Source of the DNA: Polaromonas sp. | Lineage (GTDB): Bacteria; Pseudomonadota; Gammaproteobacteria; Burkholderiales; Burkholderiaceae_C | DNA length: 64,000 nucleotides | Direction of reading: 5' to 3' | NCBI GenBank assembly: GCA_030654695.1 | Contig: JAURWY010000034.1 | Location: forward strand, 62,001 to 126,000 | In this document: one piece after another, positions 45,647-55,367 of the stretch | Layout: every line of letters starts with the position of its first letter | Position numbering within the stretch: the first letter of the stretch is position 1 | The notes under the pieces: model-generated | The model's database searches: none | Seen by the model: only the letters and a program-made list of their open reading frames with translations | Told to the model about the DNA's origin: nothing | Translations under genes and position numbers: made by a program

Positions 45647-48361
45647 TTACTGGTTGGTGTAGATCGACATCATGCCGTCGAAGCTGGTTTTCAGGCTGGT
45701 TTTCTGGCTGTTGATGTTGCCGACCAGGCTTTCCATGGCGGCAAACTGCTTGGTGTAACGGGCCAACAGAGCTTCCATGCGGGTCTGCAAGACCTCCAAG
45801 GTGGCCTTGAGTTTGTCGGCTTGCGTGGTGGCGGTGGCGGTTTGGGTGAGCAAGGCACCGTCTGGCGCTAGCAGGGCTGAGATTTTTCTAAAGGCATCGC
45901 CGGCAATGCCCGCGCCGTTGGCCGCAAAGGTCAAGCCAGTCACGGCAGTACCCACGGCGTCAGTCGCAGAAATGGTGAAACCGGACGAGCCCGTGCTGCC
46001 CATGACCATGATTTTGTAAGGTGCCGTGCCCGTGGAGTCTTGCACCAGTTGCGCTGAAAAACCTTGGCTGCTGGCATTGATGGCGTCGACCACGCCTTGC
46101 GGTGTGGTGCTGCCAACGGCAATCGGAACCACAAAAGTACCCGAGCCGTTCACCAGTGAGACAGAAAAAGCGGCGTCAGCGTTGATGCTTGTGGTGGCGG
46201 AGGCGTAACCTGCGCTGGTGCTGAAAGGTGGGCTGGTGGCGCTGCGGTTGTTCTGGTTGCCGGTGAAAGTGGTGACCACGTCTTTGAAGTTGCTGGTCAG
46301 TGCGGCGTCGAGCTTGGTGGAATTCAGCGTCATGACACCGGTGCGGTCAATGCTCAGACCCATCTGCCATAGCGCACTGACGTTGGTACCCGGAGACGAC
46401 GACTGGCCCAACAGCATTTCGCGCAGCTGTGAGCGGACTTGGCGGACGACGGAGTCACCCACCAAGGTGGCGCCGTAGGTGTCTAGCGTTGATTTTGAGT
46501 TACTGACCTCGGTGAGGATGTTGTTGACATCGTTGTAGGCCGTGACCAAGTCATTGATCTTGGTTTTGATCGCCGTTGTGTCTCGCGTCAAATTGACACT
46601 GGCAGCCGTTGTGGTGGTTGAGTTAAGGGTGAGCGTGACGCCCTCAATGGCGTCGGTCACGGTGTTGGAAGTACGCGTGTAAGACACGCCATCAACGGTC
46701 AGCACCGCGTCGACCGCGGCCGTTTCGGTGAAGTTGAGTGCAGTGAGCACTGTGGCAGGGGTGGTACTCATGCTGAATGCGCCGTCTGAACCTTCAGCGC
46801 CAGAGAACACAACCTTATAAGACGGAGAAGATGTGCTGCCGGTGTTGACCAGCCGGGCCGTGACCGCGAGGTCCGCGTCGTTGATGGCATCGACCAAGCC
46901 CTGAGGGGTGTCGTAACCGGCGGCCACGGTGACCGTGACAGTCGAGCTGATGCCCGTGATGGCCTTGGTGCTGTTCGCCGTTGTACCGAGGTTGATACTG
47001 GCACCGGTCAATGCCACCGAACCCGACGTGTTAACAGCCGTCACACCCGTTGTGCTGGTTTTAGCGTTGATAGCGATCGCTAGGTTGTCAAATTTCCGGG
47101 CGGTGATGGCGATGTCAGTGACGTTGGCGCTGGTCGTAGACGTCGCTGTCACCGTGGAGCCACTGAGCGCCCCTGTTGTAAAACCTGCCGTGAAGGTACC
47201 GCTGTAAGTCCCTAAGGCTGCGCTGGTTGTGTTGGTGCTGGTTGCCGTGGCGGCAAGCATGCCGCTCGTCAGGCTTGAAAAGGCTGATGCCACTTGTGCC
47301 GAGGTCATGGCGGCAGTCGCTGTGAAAGTCAAACCGTTAACGGTCGCTTTTTGACCTGCAGCCAAAGCGCCAAACGTGACCACGGACGTTTCAGCAACTG
47401 CTGTGCTGGAAGGCGCAACCGCAAAAGTTGCGGCGTTATCAGCAACAGATGTGTAGACAGCCGTTGCGGTGGTTGTCGCAGCAGAAGCATAGCCGGCCGT
47501 GTTCGTCCCCGTGTAGGTGCCTAGCGCAGCACTCACGGTGTTTCTAGCCGTGACTTCAGCGGCGGTTTCAGCGGTTAAGACGGCTGAGAATGCTGCGCCA
47601 ACTTGAATGGCGGTCATTGCACTTGTCGCGGTGAAGGTCAAGCCATTCACCGTGGCGGCTTGTCCTGCAGCCAAAGCACTGAACACAACAGTCTCTGTTG
47701 ATTTTGAAGCTGAACCGACGACAAATGTTGACACCGGGGTCGCGGATGCGGAGCCAGAAGCCGTGACAACGGTGGGGTCGGCCGACACCGCATCGATGGC
47801 GGTGCCATTGATGGTCAGGCCCGAAACTGCCGCCGTGGACGTGGATGTTGCGGCAACCGCGTCTGTACCAATGGTTAAGTCCATGGTGAAGCTGCTGCCC
47901 GCGTTCAACGCGGTCGAGCTGGCCGCAAAGGCGGTGGAGATATTGCGCTGGGCGCTGGCCAACGACGTGATGGACACCGAATGGCTGCCGATCGCCGCAC
48001 CCGTGGAGGTGGTCACACCCATGGCCGAGGTATTGGAGTTGCTGACGCTGCTGGCGTCGAAGCTGTTGGCATCTTTGAGGGCGATGAGCGAATCGTTCAT
48101 GGTCTTCAGCATGAAACTGACCGCTGCGTAGCCAGACACGCGGGCTTCGCTTTTGGAAATCTTGCTGTTGATCTGCTGTTCTTGCGGCAATTTTTCTGCA
48201 TCAACCAGGCCTTGCGCCAAGGCGGCCACGTCAACCCCGGAGCCTGCGCTCAAGGCGGTGATGATGCTTTGCGCACTGGCACGCTTCGCGGCCTGCGTGG
48301 CTTGTGCAGTGCTTGCAGTCGTCGTGGCTGTGCTAGTGGAAGTGACTGCAGTGGTCGCCAT
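45647..48361 (-). CDS. fliD: Filament cap protein FliD, enlarged
   Basis: 904 residues (E. coli 468). N-terminal FliD domain (SAGSGVDVAALAQGLVDAEKLP and NSKISKSEARVSGYAAV) and C-terminal domain (MGLSIDRTGVMTLNSTKLDAAL; LEVLQTRMEALLARYTKQFAAME; LKTSFDGMMSIYTNQ ending) are conserved. The ~550-residue middle is Thr/Ala/Ser-rich with repeated motifs TVNGLTFTATSAMT and ALGTYTGTNTAGY, i.e. internal duplication. Its size parallels the enlarged flagellins and FlgK. A sigma-28-type promoter precedes it. Confidence 0.94.
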   Translation of the reverse strand: MATTAVTSTSTATTTASTAQATQAAKRASAQSIITALSAGSGVDVAALAQGLVDAEKLPQEQQINSKISKSEARVSGYAAVSFMLKTMNDSLIALKDANSFDASSVSNSNTSAMGVTTSTGAAIGSHSVSITSLASAQRNISTAFAASSTALNAGSSFTMDLTIGTDAVAATSTSTAAVSGLTINGTAIDAVSADPTVVTASGSASATPVSTFVVGSASKSTETVVFSALAAGQAATVNGLTFTATSAMTAIQVGAAFSAVLTAETAAEVTARNTVSAALGTYTGTNTAGYASAATTTATAVYTSVADNAATFAVAPSSTAVAETSVVTFGALAAGQKATVNGLTFTATAAMTSAQVASAFSSLTSGMLAATATSTNTTSAALGTYSGTFTAGFTTGALSGSTVTATSTTSANVTDIAITARKFDNLAIAINAKTSTTGVTAVNTSGSVALTGASINLGTTANSTKAITGISSTVTVTVAAGYDTPQGLVDAINDADLAVTARLVNTGSTSSPSYKVVFSGAEGSDGAFSMSTTPATVLTALNFTETAAVDAVLTVDGVSYTRTSNTVTDAIEGVTLTLNSTTTTAASVNLTRDTTAIKTKINDLVTAYNDVNNILTEVSNSKSTLDTYGATLVGDSVVRQVRSQLREMLLGQSSSPGTNVSALWQMGLSIDRTGVMTLNSTKLDAALTSNFKDVVTTFTGNQNNRSATSPPFSTSAGYASATTSINADAAFSVSLVNGSGTFVVPIAVGSTTPQGVVDAINASSQGFSAQLVQDSTGTAPYKIMVMGSTGSSGFTISATDAVGTAVTGLTFAANGAGIAGDAFRKISALLAPDGALLTQTATATTQADKLKATLEVLQTRMEALLARYTKQFAAMESLVGNINSQKTSLKTSFDGMMSIYTNQ

Positions 48362-48399
48362 GGCGTGCTTACCTTAAGAATGAACGAAAAGACACTAGA

Positions 48400-48426
48400 T
48401 AATCGACCGCTGTGTGGTTTTCTTAA
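48400..48426 (-). promoter_or_regulatory. Sigma-28-type promoter of fliD
   Basis: Minus-strand TTAA, 15 bases, GTCGATTA. The first eight bases (TTAAGAAA) are the same as in the flagellin 2 promoter. About 38 bases separate it from the ATG at 48361. Confidence 0.7.
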
Positions 48427-48445
48427 GCCCGAGCATCGCCAGCCG

Positions 48446-49369
48446 TCAATTGATGTAGTTGAACAAGCTCAGCTTGGTGATCTTGCCGAAACTGCTTTGG
48501 GCGGCTTCAAGGGCCAGCAGTTGCTTGTTCATTTGCGTGATGGCTTCGGCGTAGTCGAGGTCTTTGATCGATGACAAAGTGGTTTTCAGGCTGAGACGGG
48601 TTTCGTCAAGCACGGCAGTTTGGGCGTCGACCACGTTCATGTCGGTACCAATTTGGGCCAACGCCAGGGTGACGCCATTTTGCAAGGCGTCCATCTCGCC
48701 AATGCCGCGCTGCATGTTGACGCGGTCGGAGTTCTGCACGGCGGCGGTCAACTGGTCGAGCGCCTGAAAAAAGCCAATGCCGGTTTTTTCGCCCTTGGCG
48801 TCCTCGCGAACCACGCGAACAAAGGCATCTGAGCCGGAGCGGTTGATCTGCACGCTGCGCTGGTCGCCGACCGAGACGCGCATGCGGGTCTGGTCGCCTT
48901 GGTAAGTCAAGGCACCCGTGGCGTCTGGGGCAAAGGCGGGTTGGCTGACGCGGCTGCCGGCAAAGAGGTAGTTGCCCATGCTGTCTTGCGTGTTGGCCAG
49001 GCTGACCATCTGGTCGCGCAGGCCGCCCATTTCAATTGCCAAAGCGTGGCGGTCGGTCGCGCCTAGCGTGTCGCTGGCGGCTTGCACCGAGATGTCTTTG
49101 ACGCGCAGCAACAAGTTGCTGACGCTTTGCAACGCAGTTTCTTCGCCCTGCAAGCGGGTTTGTACCGCGGTCAGGGTTTCGGCGTAGCTGTCTTGCCGGC
49201 TCATGAGTGACTGCAGGCGCTGAATGCTGGCTGCCTGGTTGGGGGCGTCGCTCGGGGTGACGATTTGCTTGCTTGAAGCGAGTTGCGCCTGTGACTTGGC
49301 CAGACTGGCCTGGACGTTGCCCATTTGCTGAGTGGCACGGTCAAACAAAGCGCTGGTGGATATTTTCAT
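48446..49369 (-). CDS. flgL: Hook-filament junction protein FlgL
   Basis: 307 residues, normal size. MKISTSALFDRATQQMGNVQ and SSKQIVTPSDAPNQAASIQRLQ at the N-terminus, and a flagellin-like C-terminal helix (DLDYAEAITQMNKQLLALEAAQSSFGKI in parts) with a hydrophobic end LSLFNYIN. It joins the hook to the filament after FlgK. Lies 27 bases after flgK. Confidence 0.96.
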   Translation of the reverse strand: MKISTSALFDRATQQMGNVQASLAKSQAQLASSKQIVTPSDAPNQAASIQRLQSLMSRQDSYAETLTAVQTRLQGEETALQSVSNLLLRVKDISVQAASDTLGATDRHALAIEMGGLRDQMVSLANTQDSMGNYLFAGSRVSQPAFAPDATGALTYQGDQTRMRVSVGDQRSVQINRSGSDAFVRVVREDAKGEKTGIGFFQALDQLTAAVQNSDRVNMQRGIGEMDALQNGVTLALAQIGTDMNVVDAQTAVLDETRLSLKTTLSSIKDLDYAEAITQMNKQLLALEAAQSSFGKITKLSLFNYIN

Positions 49370-49396
49370 GGGGTTTCCTCAAGTTCAGCTCAGGGC

Positions 49397-52159
49397 TTAA
49401 CGGACAGCCAAAACAGCGTCAAACAAAGTGCCCGCCACTTGCATGACCTTGGCGGAGGCCTGGTAAGCCTGCTGGAAGCGAATCAAATTGGCCGCTTCTT
49501 CGTCAAGGCTGACGCCCGAAACTTGGTCGCGCGTGCTGACAGCCTGGTCATGCACCACGGTCAGGGCTTCTTTGGCAATGGTGGCTTGCCGAGAGATGTT
49601 GCCCATGTCGTTGACGTGGTCGATGTAGGTCGCACTAATGGTCTTGCCAGCGATCAGGTTGACGCGTTCAAGCGCCGCCAAGCGCAACATGTTTTCGTTG
49701 TTGCCGGTGCCGTCGGTATTGCCGTCCAACGAGAAGCTGTCGCCGGCTTTGGGGGCCGTGGTGAAGCTGAGCTTGAGGCCGCGGTAGTCGATGCCGTTGC
49801 CAAGTTGATTGGCATCAAAGCTGCGCTCGGCCAGCACCGTGCCCGTGCTGGTATCGGTGATGGTGTAGCGGTCTGCAGACGTGAAGGTGAGCTTCATCGG
49901 CTGGGCGCGCAGCACTGCGGCTGAATCCGCCGGCGTGCCGCTGAAGCTGGCCGCCACCGACGCTGTGCCGCTGCCAGTGACAAAGACCAGTACATCTTCA
50001 GGCACGGTGCCTTTGATGGTGGCGCTGGTTCGAAAACCCAAGCGCGCCAGATCTGCCGGCGTGCCGCCTGCTCCAAAAGAAATTTCAACCGGGGTGTCTT
50101 GGCCATTGACCAGCGCCCGCTGAACGGTCACCTTGCCGGTGTAAATGCCGGCCACCGTGTTGAGCACATTGCCGGTTGAATCGCCCGGCCCCACCGTGAT
50201 GTCTTTGCCCTGCTCTGCCGTGATGTTGGTCAGAACGACTTCGCCATCTCTTGAAAAACTGGCCACCACGCCGGTACTTTTAGTCGGGTCAGCGTTGGTG
50301 GTCTGGGCATTGATGGCCAGCACCAAGTCTGAAGCGCTGGCAAACCCGCCCACAGGCCGGGTGATGGCCTGGCCGTTGATGGTGAGCGTGCGGTCGAGTT
50401 TCAAGCTGGCAACCGTCACGCGGACTTCGTTGCTGGCGGTTGCCGTCACGCCGGGTGCGGCGGCTGCATTCAACCAAGCGGCGATCTCTCCCGACTGCAA
50501 GGTCTTGCCCGCAGCGGGCGACAACGCGCCTAAAGAGATGCCATTGAGCTTGAGAGCACCGGCGGCAATAGTGCCGGTTTGGCCGACCGTGATGCGTTCG
50601 CCAGACAAAAGTGCCGCTACCGCCGCAGGGGTGCTGACTTGGCCTTGACTGTCAAATCTTTGCTGCGACTGCACATCAGCCCGTGCGCCGTAAAAAACAC
50701 TCATGCCTTGAAAACCCGTATTGCCTGACTGATTCAAATACGTGGTGGTGTAAGAAGCGCCAGCGGCCATGCCCTGCGTGCTGGACATCAGCTGCCCTTG
50801 TGTGGCTGCGTCGAGGGCACTGCCCAGCAGGTGGCGCCCATCGCGGGTGATGAGTTGAAGTTGTTGCCCAGGGTCGGCGCCGTCTAGAAAAATAGCGACG
50901 TTTTGCAAACCACCGGGTATGGCGGCCACAGCCGCATAAGGCCGACTGTCCGTTAACACCAATGGGCGGCCATTGCTGGGGTGAGCGTTGTTGGTGAACA
51001 GCTTGTCCAAGCCGCCAGGGCCGAGCAACGAACTCGGTGCGTAACTGATGCTGGCGTCGGCACTGCCCGTGTTGTTGGCGTCTTTGATGACGCGGAACTG
51101 AGCCGCCGCCGCAATGCGCATGGGGTCGTCGATGGCCAAGGTCATGCCGCCGGCAACCGAACTGGCCGCTGGATTGATCGCAAACAGATCGCCAGCTTTT
51201 CTGCCGTAGCCGTCCACTCCCTGCGAATGAATGGCGTTGATTTCTTTGACCACAGTGGTAGCCAGAAAGTCCAAGGCATTTCGGGTACTGCTGAGAACCT
51301 GTTCGCGAAAGGCCATCAAACCAGACAATTGACCGCTGGTGACGCCAGACAGCGCGGATGGGTTGCCGTAGGGGTCGAGCACGAGCCCAATTTTGCCGGA
51401 GGCCGCGGCATTCAGATCGACGCTCACTTGCGTGGCCACACCGCCATCCACAATGACGTCTTGGGTGAGCGACGAACCAAGGCTGACCAGCACTTCGCCG
51501 TTGGCTTTGAAGCTGGTGTTGAGGCGGCTGAACTCGGACAACTTACGCAACAGCAGGTCGCGCTGGTCAAGCAGTTCAGCCGGTTGGCGGTCTAAGCTGG
51601 GCGACTTGCCAAGTTGTTTGTTGACCTGCGCCAGTTGCTGCGCCAGGGTGTTGATTTCACCCACGCTGGACTGGACAGCCTGCCGAGTTTCGGTGTCGAC
51701 CAGATCGAGCTGCGATGACAACTCGCCAAAACGCGAGGTCAGACCTTGCGCGTCGCGCAAAAAAGCACCGCGCAACACCGTCGAAGCTGGGGTTGACGAC
51801 AGACTGCGGGCCGAGGCAAAAAATTGATCGAGAGCGCTGACCAAGCCCATGGTGTCGCCCGCCATGACGTCAATCACACGGTTGGCGTAAGTGACCATCG
51901 GGCCTTGACTTTGCAAGTCGGAGTTGCTGTTGCGCAGGTTGGCTTCTGCAAAAGCACTGTATTGCCGCTGCACCCGGTCAAACACCACGCCGGTGCCGAT
52001 ATAGGCATTTCCAGTGCGGCTCGGCGTCCCCGCCAGCAGTGTCACGTCTTGGCGCGAATAACCATCAGTGGCGACGTTGGCAATGTTGTTGCTGACCGTG
52101 CCCAGCGCGTGCTGGTAGGCCATGACGGCATTCCCGCTGATGCTGAGCAAGTCACTCAT
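49397..52159 (-). CDS. flgK: Hook-associated protein FlgK, enlarged
   Basis: 920 residues against about 550. N-terminal NAVMAYQHALGTVSNNIANVATDGYSRQ is the FlgK rod/hook signature, and GVSLDEEAANLIRFQQAYQASAKVMQVAGTLFD (parts) is the conserved C-terminus. The added ~370 residues in the centre contain modules similar to the flagellin-IN type (INGQAITRPVGGFASASDLVLAINAQT). The start overlaps the flgJ stop (ATGA). Confidence 0.95.
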   Translation of the reverse strand: MSDLLSISGNAVMAYQHALGTVSNNIANVATDGYSRQDVTLLAGTPSRTGNAYIGTGVVFDRVQRQYSAFAEANLRNSNSDLQSQGPMVTYANRVIDVMAGDTMGLVSALDQFFASARSLSSTPASTVLRGAFLRDAQGLTSRFGELSSQLDLVDTETRQAVQSSVGEINTLAQQLAQVNKQLGKSPSLDRQPAELLDQRDLLLRKLSEFSRLNTSFKANGEVLVSLGSSLTQDVIVDGGVATQVSVDLNAAASGKIGLVLDPYGNPSALSGVTSGQLSGLMAFREQVLSSTRNALDFLATTVVKEINAIHSQGVDGYGRKAGDLFAINPAASSVAGGMTLAIDDPMRIAAAAQFRVIKDANNTGSADASISYAPSSLLGPGGLDKLFTNNAHPSNGRPLVLTDSRPYAAVAAIPGGLQNVAIFLDGADPGQQLQLITRDGRHLLGSALDAATQGQLMSSTQGMAAGASYTTTYLNQSGNTGFQGMSVFYGARADVQSQQRFDSQGQVSTPAAVAALLSGERITVGQTGTIAAGALKLNGISLGALSPAAGKTLQSGEIAAWLNAAAAPGVTATASNEVRVTVASLKLDRTLTINGQAITRPVGGFASASDLVLAINAQTTNADPTKSTGVVASFSRDGEVVLTNITAEQGKDITVGPGDSTGNVLNTVAGIYTGKVTVQRALVNGQDTPVEISFGAGGTPADLARLGFRTSATIKGTVPEDVLVFVTGSGTASVAASFSGTPADSAAVLRAQPMKLTFTSADRYTITDTSTGTVLAERSFDANQLGNGIDYRGLKLSFTTAPKAGDSFSLDGNTDGTGNNENMLRLAALERVNLIAGKTISATYIDHVNDMGNISRQATIAKEALTVVHDQAVSTRDQVSGVSLDEEAANLIRFQQAYQASAKVMQVAGTLFDAVLAVR

Positions 52160-52656
52160 GGCTGAGTCCTGGTTTTAGAGGTCAGATCGCCGACTTGTGG
52201 CAAAGCCATGGCACGACCGGGATGCTGCAATGCTTTTAAGTTGGGCGCTGCCGCCTCCAGCGGGTAGCTGTGGAGCGGCCGCTGCAGCGGCAAACCTTGG
52301 CCGCTGGCGTCACGCGACTGCAACATCTCCGCCGTGCTGGGCTGTGGCGTGAGTTTCTTAGTTTGGCTGGCCACCAGCATGTCGGCGACACCCATCATGT
52401 TGCGCTTGGCCAGCTGCACCGAAACCTCTTTGTCAAACATGCCTTCAAAGGTTTCTGCGCCTGAGGATTCGACCAGATCACTCTTGACGGTGGACTCGCG
52501 CATGGACTTGAGCATCATCTGCAGGAACATGCCCTCGAACTGCTGTGCGGTTTCGCGCAGCGCAGCTTGGCTGTCTTGCCGAGCCTGGCCTTTTAACTGA
52601 CCCAGACCTTCGAAGTCAAGGTAAGAGCGCGCAGAAGCGGTGTTGACGGGTTCCAT
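52156..52656 (-). CDS. flgJ: FlgJ rod-cap protein without muramidase domain
   Basis: 166 residues from ATG 52656 (5 bases after the flgI stop; a start at 52713 would lie inside flgI). The rod-scaffold domain is present (AAQQFEGMFLQMMLKSMRES-type stretch; AETFEGMFDKEVSVQLAKRNMMGVADML), but the C-terminal glucosaminidase of enteric FlgJ (about 313 residues) is missing and replaced by a short Pro/Leu-rich tail. A separate LysM/transglycosylase gene near flgB may supply the wall-cutting activity. Confidence 0.92.
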   Translation of the reverse strand: MEPVNTASARSYLDFEGLGQLKGQARQDSQAALRETAQQFEGMFLQMMLKSMRESTVKSDLVESSGAETFEGMFDKEVSVQLAKRNMMGVADMLVASQTKKLTPQPSTAEMLQSRDASGQGLPLQRPLHSYPLEAAAPNLKALQHPGRAMALPQVGDLTSKTRTQP

Positions 52657-52660
52657 GGTT

Positions 52661-53815
52661 TTAAATGATGACCAGCTCAGCGCGCAAGCTGCCAGAGCTT
52701 TTAAGGGCTTCAAGAATGGCGATGAGCGCCGAAGGCGTAGCCCCGACCTGGTTCACCGCGTCAACGATCTGACGCAGATCAACGCCAGGTTGAAACAAGA
52801 ACATGGGTTTGTTCGGTTCACTGACCTTGATGTCGGCGTTTTGCACCGCGGTGGTTTGGCCTTGCGAAAAGGCCCCGGGTTGTGAGACGTCATTGGTGGC
52901 GGTGATGGCCACAGAAATAGTCCCGTGCGAAACCGCCGCGGCCGTGACACGCACATTGCGACTGATGACAACGGTGCCGGTGCGCGAATTAATGACGACG
53001 CGGGCCGGCGGATCACCCGGTAGCACGTCGAGGTTTTCGATCATGCTCATGAAGGCTACCCGCTGGCTGAGGTCTTGCGGAGCACGCACAGAGATAGAGA
53101 CGCCGTCGAGTGCATTGGCCACGTCTGATCCAAAACGACCATTGATGGCGTTGATGATGGCGGTGGTGGTGGTGAAGTCGCCCTCACGGACGTTCAAAAT
53201 CAACAGCTCAGCGCTGGCAAATGGGTTCTCGACGATTCTTTCAACCGAGGCGCCAGACGGTATGCGACCAGATGTCGGCACGCCAATGGCGACCTTTGAG
53301 CCCGCGGCACTGGCATCCACACCCGTCGTGGTCAAAGCACCTTGGGCCAGCGCATAAATTTCGCCATCGACGCCGCGCATACTGGTCAGCACTAGGTTAC
53401 CGCCGCGCAGGCTGGTGGCCTTGCCAATGGCCGAGACATTGATGTCAATTTTTTGACCGGGCTTGGCAAAGCCAGGTAATTCGGCGGTGACCATGACAGC
53501 CGCCGCGTTTTTCAAGTCGACTTTGCCAACGTTGCCAGCCGTGTCAAAGTCTGACAACGGGCCTTCCAAGCTAACCCCCAAACGGCTCAACATGGCTTTC
53601 ATGCTTTGCGTGGTGAAAGAGACATCAGCGCCATCGCCTGTGCCTTGCAGACCGACCACCAAACCGTAACCCACCAGTTGGTTGCTGCGCATGGCAGCGA
53701 CGCTGGTGATGTCCTTGACACGGTCAGCGTGGGCAGTGTGAGGCGCCAGCGTTGCAGCCAGCACCAGAGCGCCAAGCAAAGCATGCAGCAAAGACGAGAG
53801 TGAATTTTTGATCAT
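52661..53815 (-). CDS. flgI: Flagellar P-ring protein FlgI
   Basis: 384 residues from ATG 53815 (a TTG at 53827 would add four residues). Signal peptide LLHALLGALVLAATLAPHTAHA, cleaved before DRVKDI. Conserved NQLVGYGLVVGLQGTGDG, TTTGVDASAAGSKV and the C-terminal VGATPSALIAILEALKSSGSLRAELV (parts). Forms the periplasmic bushing around the rod. Confidence 0.96.
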   Translation of the reverse strand: MIKNSLSSLLHALLGALVLAATLAPHTAHADRVKDITSVAAMRSNQLVGYGLVVGLQGTGDGADVSFTTQSMKAMLSRLGVSLEGPLSDFDTAGNVGKVDLKNAAAVMVTAELPGFAKPGQKIDINVSAIGKATSLRGGNLVLTSMRGVDGEIYALAQGALTTTGVDASAAGSKVAIGVPTSGRIPSGASVERIVENPFASAELLILNVREGDFTTTTAIINAINGRFGSDVANALDGVSISVRAPQDLSQRVAFMSMIENLDVLPGDPPARVVINSRTGTVVISRNVRVTAAAVSHGTISVAITATNDVSQPGAFSQGQTTAVQNADIKVSEPNKPMFLFQPGVDLRQIVDAVNQVGATPSALIAILEALKSSGSLRAELVII

Positions 53816-53854
53816 GAAGGCAGACAATTCGGAAAGTTAAGACAATTCAGCTGT

Positions 53855-54544
53855 TCAAAAAGGCCAAAACTTGAGCAGCGCACTGGTGCCCCAGCCGGCG
53901 CGTGTAGCTGCCGCCAAGTCACCCGTGCCGCGGTAAGTGATCTGGGCGTTCACCAAGCGACGAGACTGCACCATGTTGTTGGGCGAAATATCTTCAGGAC
54001 GAATGACGCCTGCGACCTGAATCACTTCAGTGCCTTCAGACAGGGCCAACTGTTTTTCGCCACGCAGCACCAAGTTGCCGTTGGGCAGGACATCAATCAC
54101 CGTCACGGACACCGTGCCCGTCAAGCTGGCCGTTTGGTCGGCTGTTCCAGCGCCGGTGCTGGTGTTGCTGCCACCGGTCAGGGGAAGCCCGCCCAAGATG
54201 CCACCCATCTTGCTTGCAGAGGTCAACAATCCAGTCGGCAAAACATCATTTTTCGATACTCGGCTGAGGGCGTTGTTTTGCGTGCGAGCTGCCTGCGTGG
54301 CTTCGTTGAGCACGACAGTGACGACATCACCGACCTGGAAGTTACGGCTCCGACCGAACCAGCTGTCGCTCACACGGCTGACATAGATACCGCCGGTGGC
54401 CTGCCGAGTACGCTCTGCCGTCACTGGGTAAACCGGTGCGAATTCTGGCGTATGCGCCAGCGGCGCTTGCTGCAAGGTCTCGCAGCCACTCAACAAAATC
54501 AGCGGCAGCAGGGTCAATAAGAGGCGGCTCATGGCGTTCATCAC
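53855..54544 (-). CDS. flgH: Flagellar L-ring lipoprotein FlgH
   Basis: 229 residues. Lipoprotein signal peptide with lipobox LLSGC, lipid-attachment Cys21. Typical motifs: SDSWFGRSRNFQVGDVVTVVLNEATQA, VIDVLPNGNLVLRGEKQLAL and GVIRPEDISPNNMVQSRRLVNAQI (in parts). Outer-membrane ring of the basal body. The start overlaps the flgG stop (ATGA). Confidence 0.96.
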   Translation of the reverse strand: MMNAMSRLLLTLLPLILLSGCETLQQAPLAHTPEFAPVYPVTAERTRQATGGIYVSRVSDSWFGRSRNFQVGDVVTVVLNEATQAARTQNNALSRVSKNDVLPTGLLTSASKMGGILGGLPLTGGSNTSTGAGTADQTASLTGTVSVTVIDVLPNGNLVLRGEKQLALSEGTEVIQVAGVIRPEDISPNNMVQSRRLVNAQITYRGTGDLAAATRAGWGTSALLKFWPF

Positions 54545-55323
54545 ATGTTGTTGTTGAGGAAGCGGAGCATGCCGTCGACAGCGGAGATCGCTTTGGAGTT
54601 GATCTCGTAGGCGCGTTGGGTCTCGATCATGCTGACCATCTCTTCCACCACGTTGACGTTGGAGGCTTCCAGCGAGCCTTGCATCAGCGTGCCGGCACCG
54701 TTAAGCCCCGGCTGCAGCACGGTCGGCGCGCCGCTGGCGGGCGTTTCTTTCATCTGGTTGGCGCCCATCGCTTGCAGGCCGCTTGGATTGACGAAACGAG
54801 CCAGTTGCAACTGACCAATGACTTGCGAACCACCTGTGGCGAGTTGAATGGAGACCGCTCCTGTGGCGGCAACCGTCACGCTGGCAGCGGTATTGGGAAC
54901 GGTGATCGCCGGCTGCAGCAAAGCGCCGCTGGAGTTCACCAATTGACCGGTGGGCGAGAGTTTAAAGCTCCCATCCCGCGTGTACGCAATGGTGCCGTCT
55001 GACTTGGCGATTTGAAAGTAACCGTCACCCGTGATGGCGATGTCTAGCGGGTTAGCCGTGTTGATGATGCCGCCTTGGACGTGCGTCTTTTCAGTGGCGA
55101 CCACACGCACACCGGTGCCGAGCATCATGCCGGTGGGAGCAACAGCGTTGACATCTGTCTGTCCACCCGGCTGGCGGATGTTTTGGTAGAGCATGTCTTC
55201 GAACACAGCGCGGTCGCGCTTGAAGCCGGTGGTGTTCACGTTGGCTAAATTATTCGAAATCACATTCATGCGCGTCTGCTGCGCGTCGAGGCCCGTTTTG
55301 GCCACCCACATTGATGCATCCAT
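54541..55323 (-). CDS. flgG: Distal rod protein FlgG
   Basis: 260 residues, exactly the usual size. TGLDAQQTRMNVISNNLANVNTTGFKRDRA (rod signature, parts), PLDIAITGDGYFQI, and the C-terminal VNVVEEMVSMIETQRAYEIN with SKAISAVDGMLRFLNNNM. Confidence 0.97.
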   Translation of the reverse strand: MDASMWVAKTGLDAQQTRMNVISNNLANVNTTGFKRDRAVFEDMLYQNIRQPGGQTDVNAVAPTGMMLGTGVRVVATEKTHVQGGIINTANPLDIAITGDGYFQIAKSDGTIAYTRDGSFKLSPTGQLVNSSGALLQPAITVPNTAASVTVAATGAVSIQLATGGSQVIGQLQLARFVNPSGLQAMGANQMKETPASGAPTVLQPGLNGAGTLMQGSLEASNVNVVEEMVSMIETQRAYEINSKAISAVDGMLRFLNNNM

Positions 55324-55367
55324 ATCAGCTCCTTGTATCGTTTATTGCGTTCAGGCCGGTCATGGCA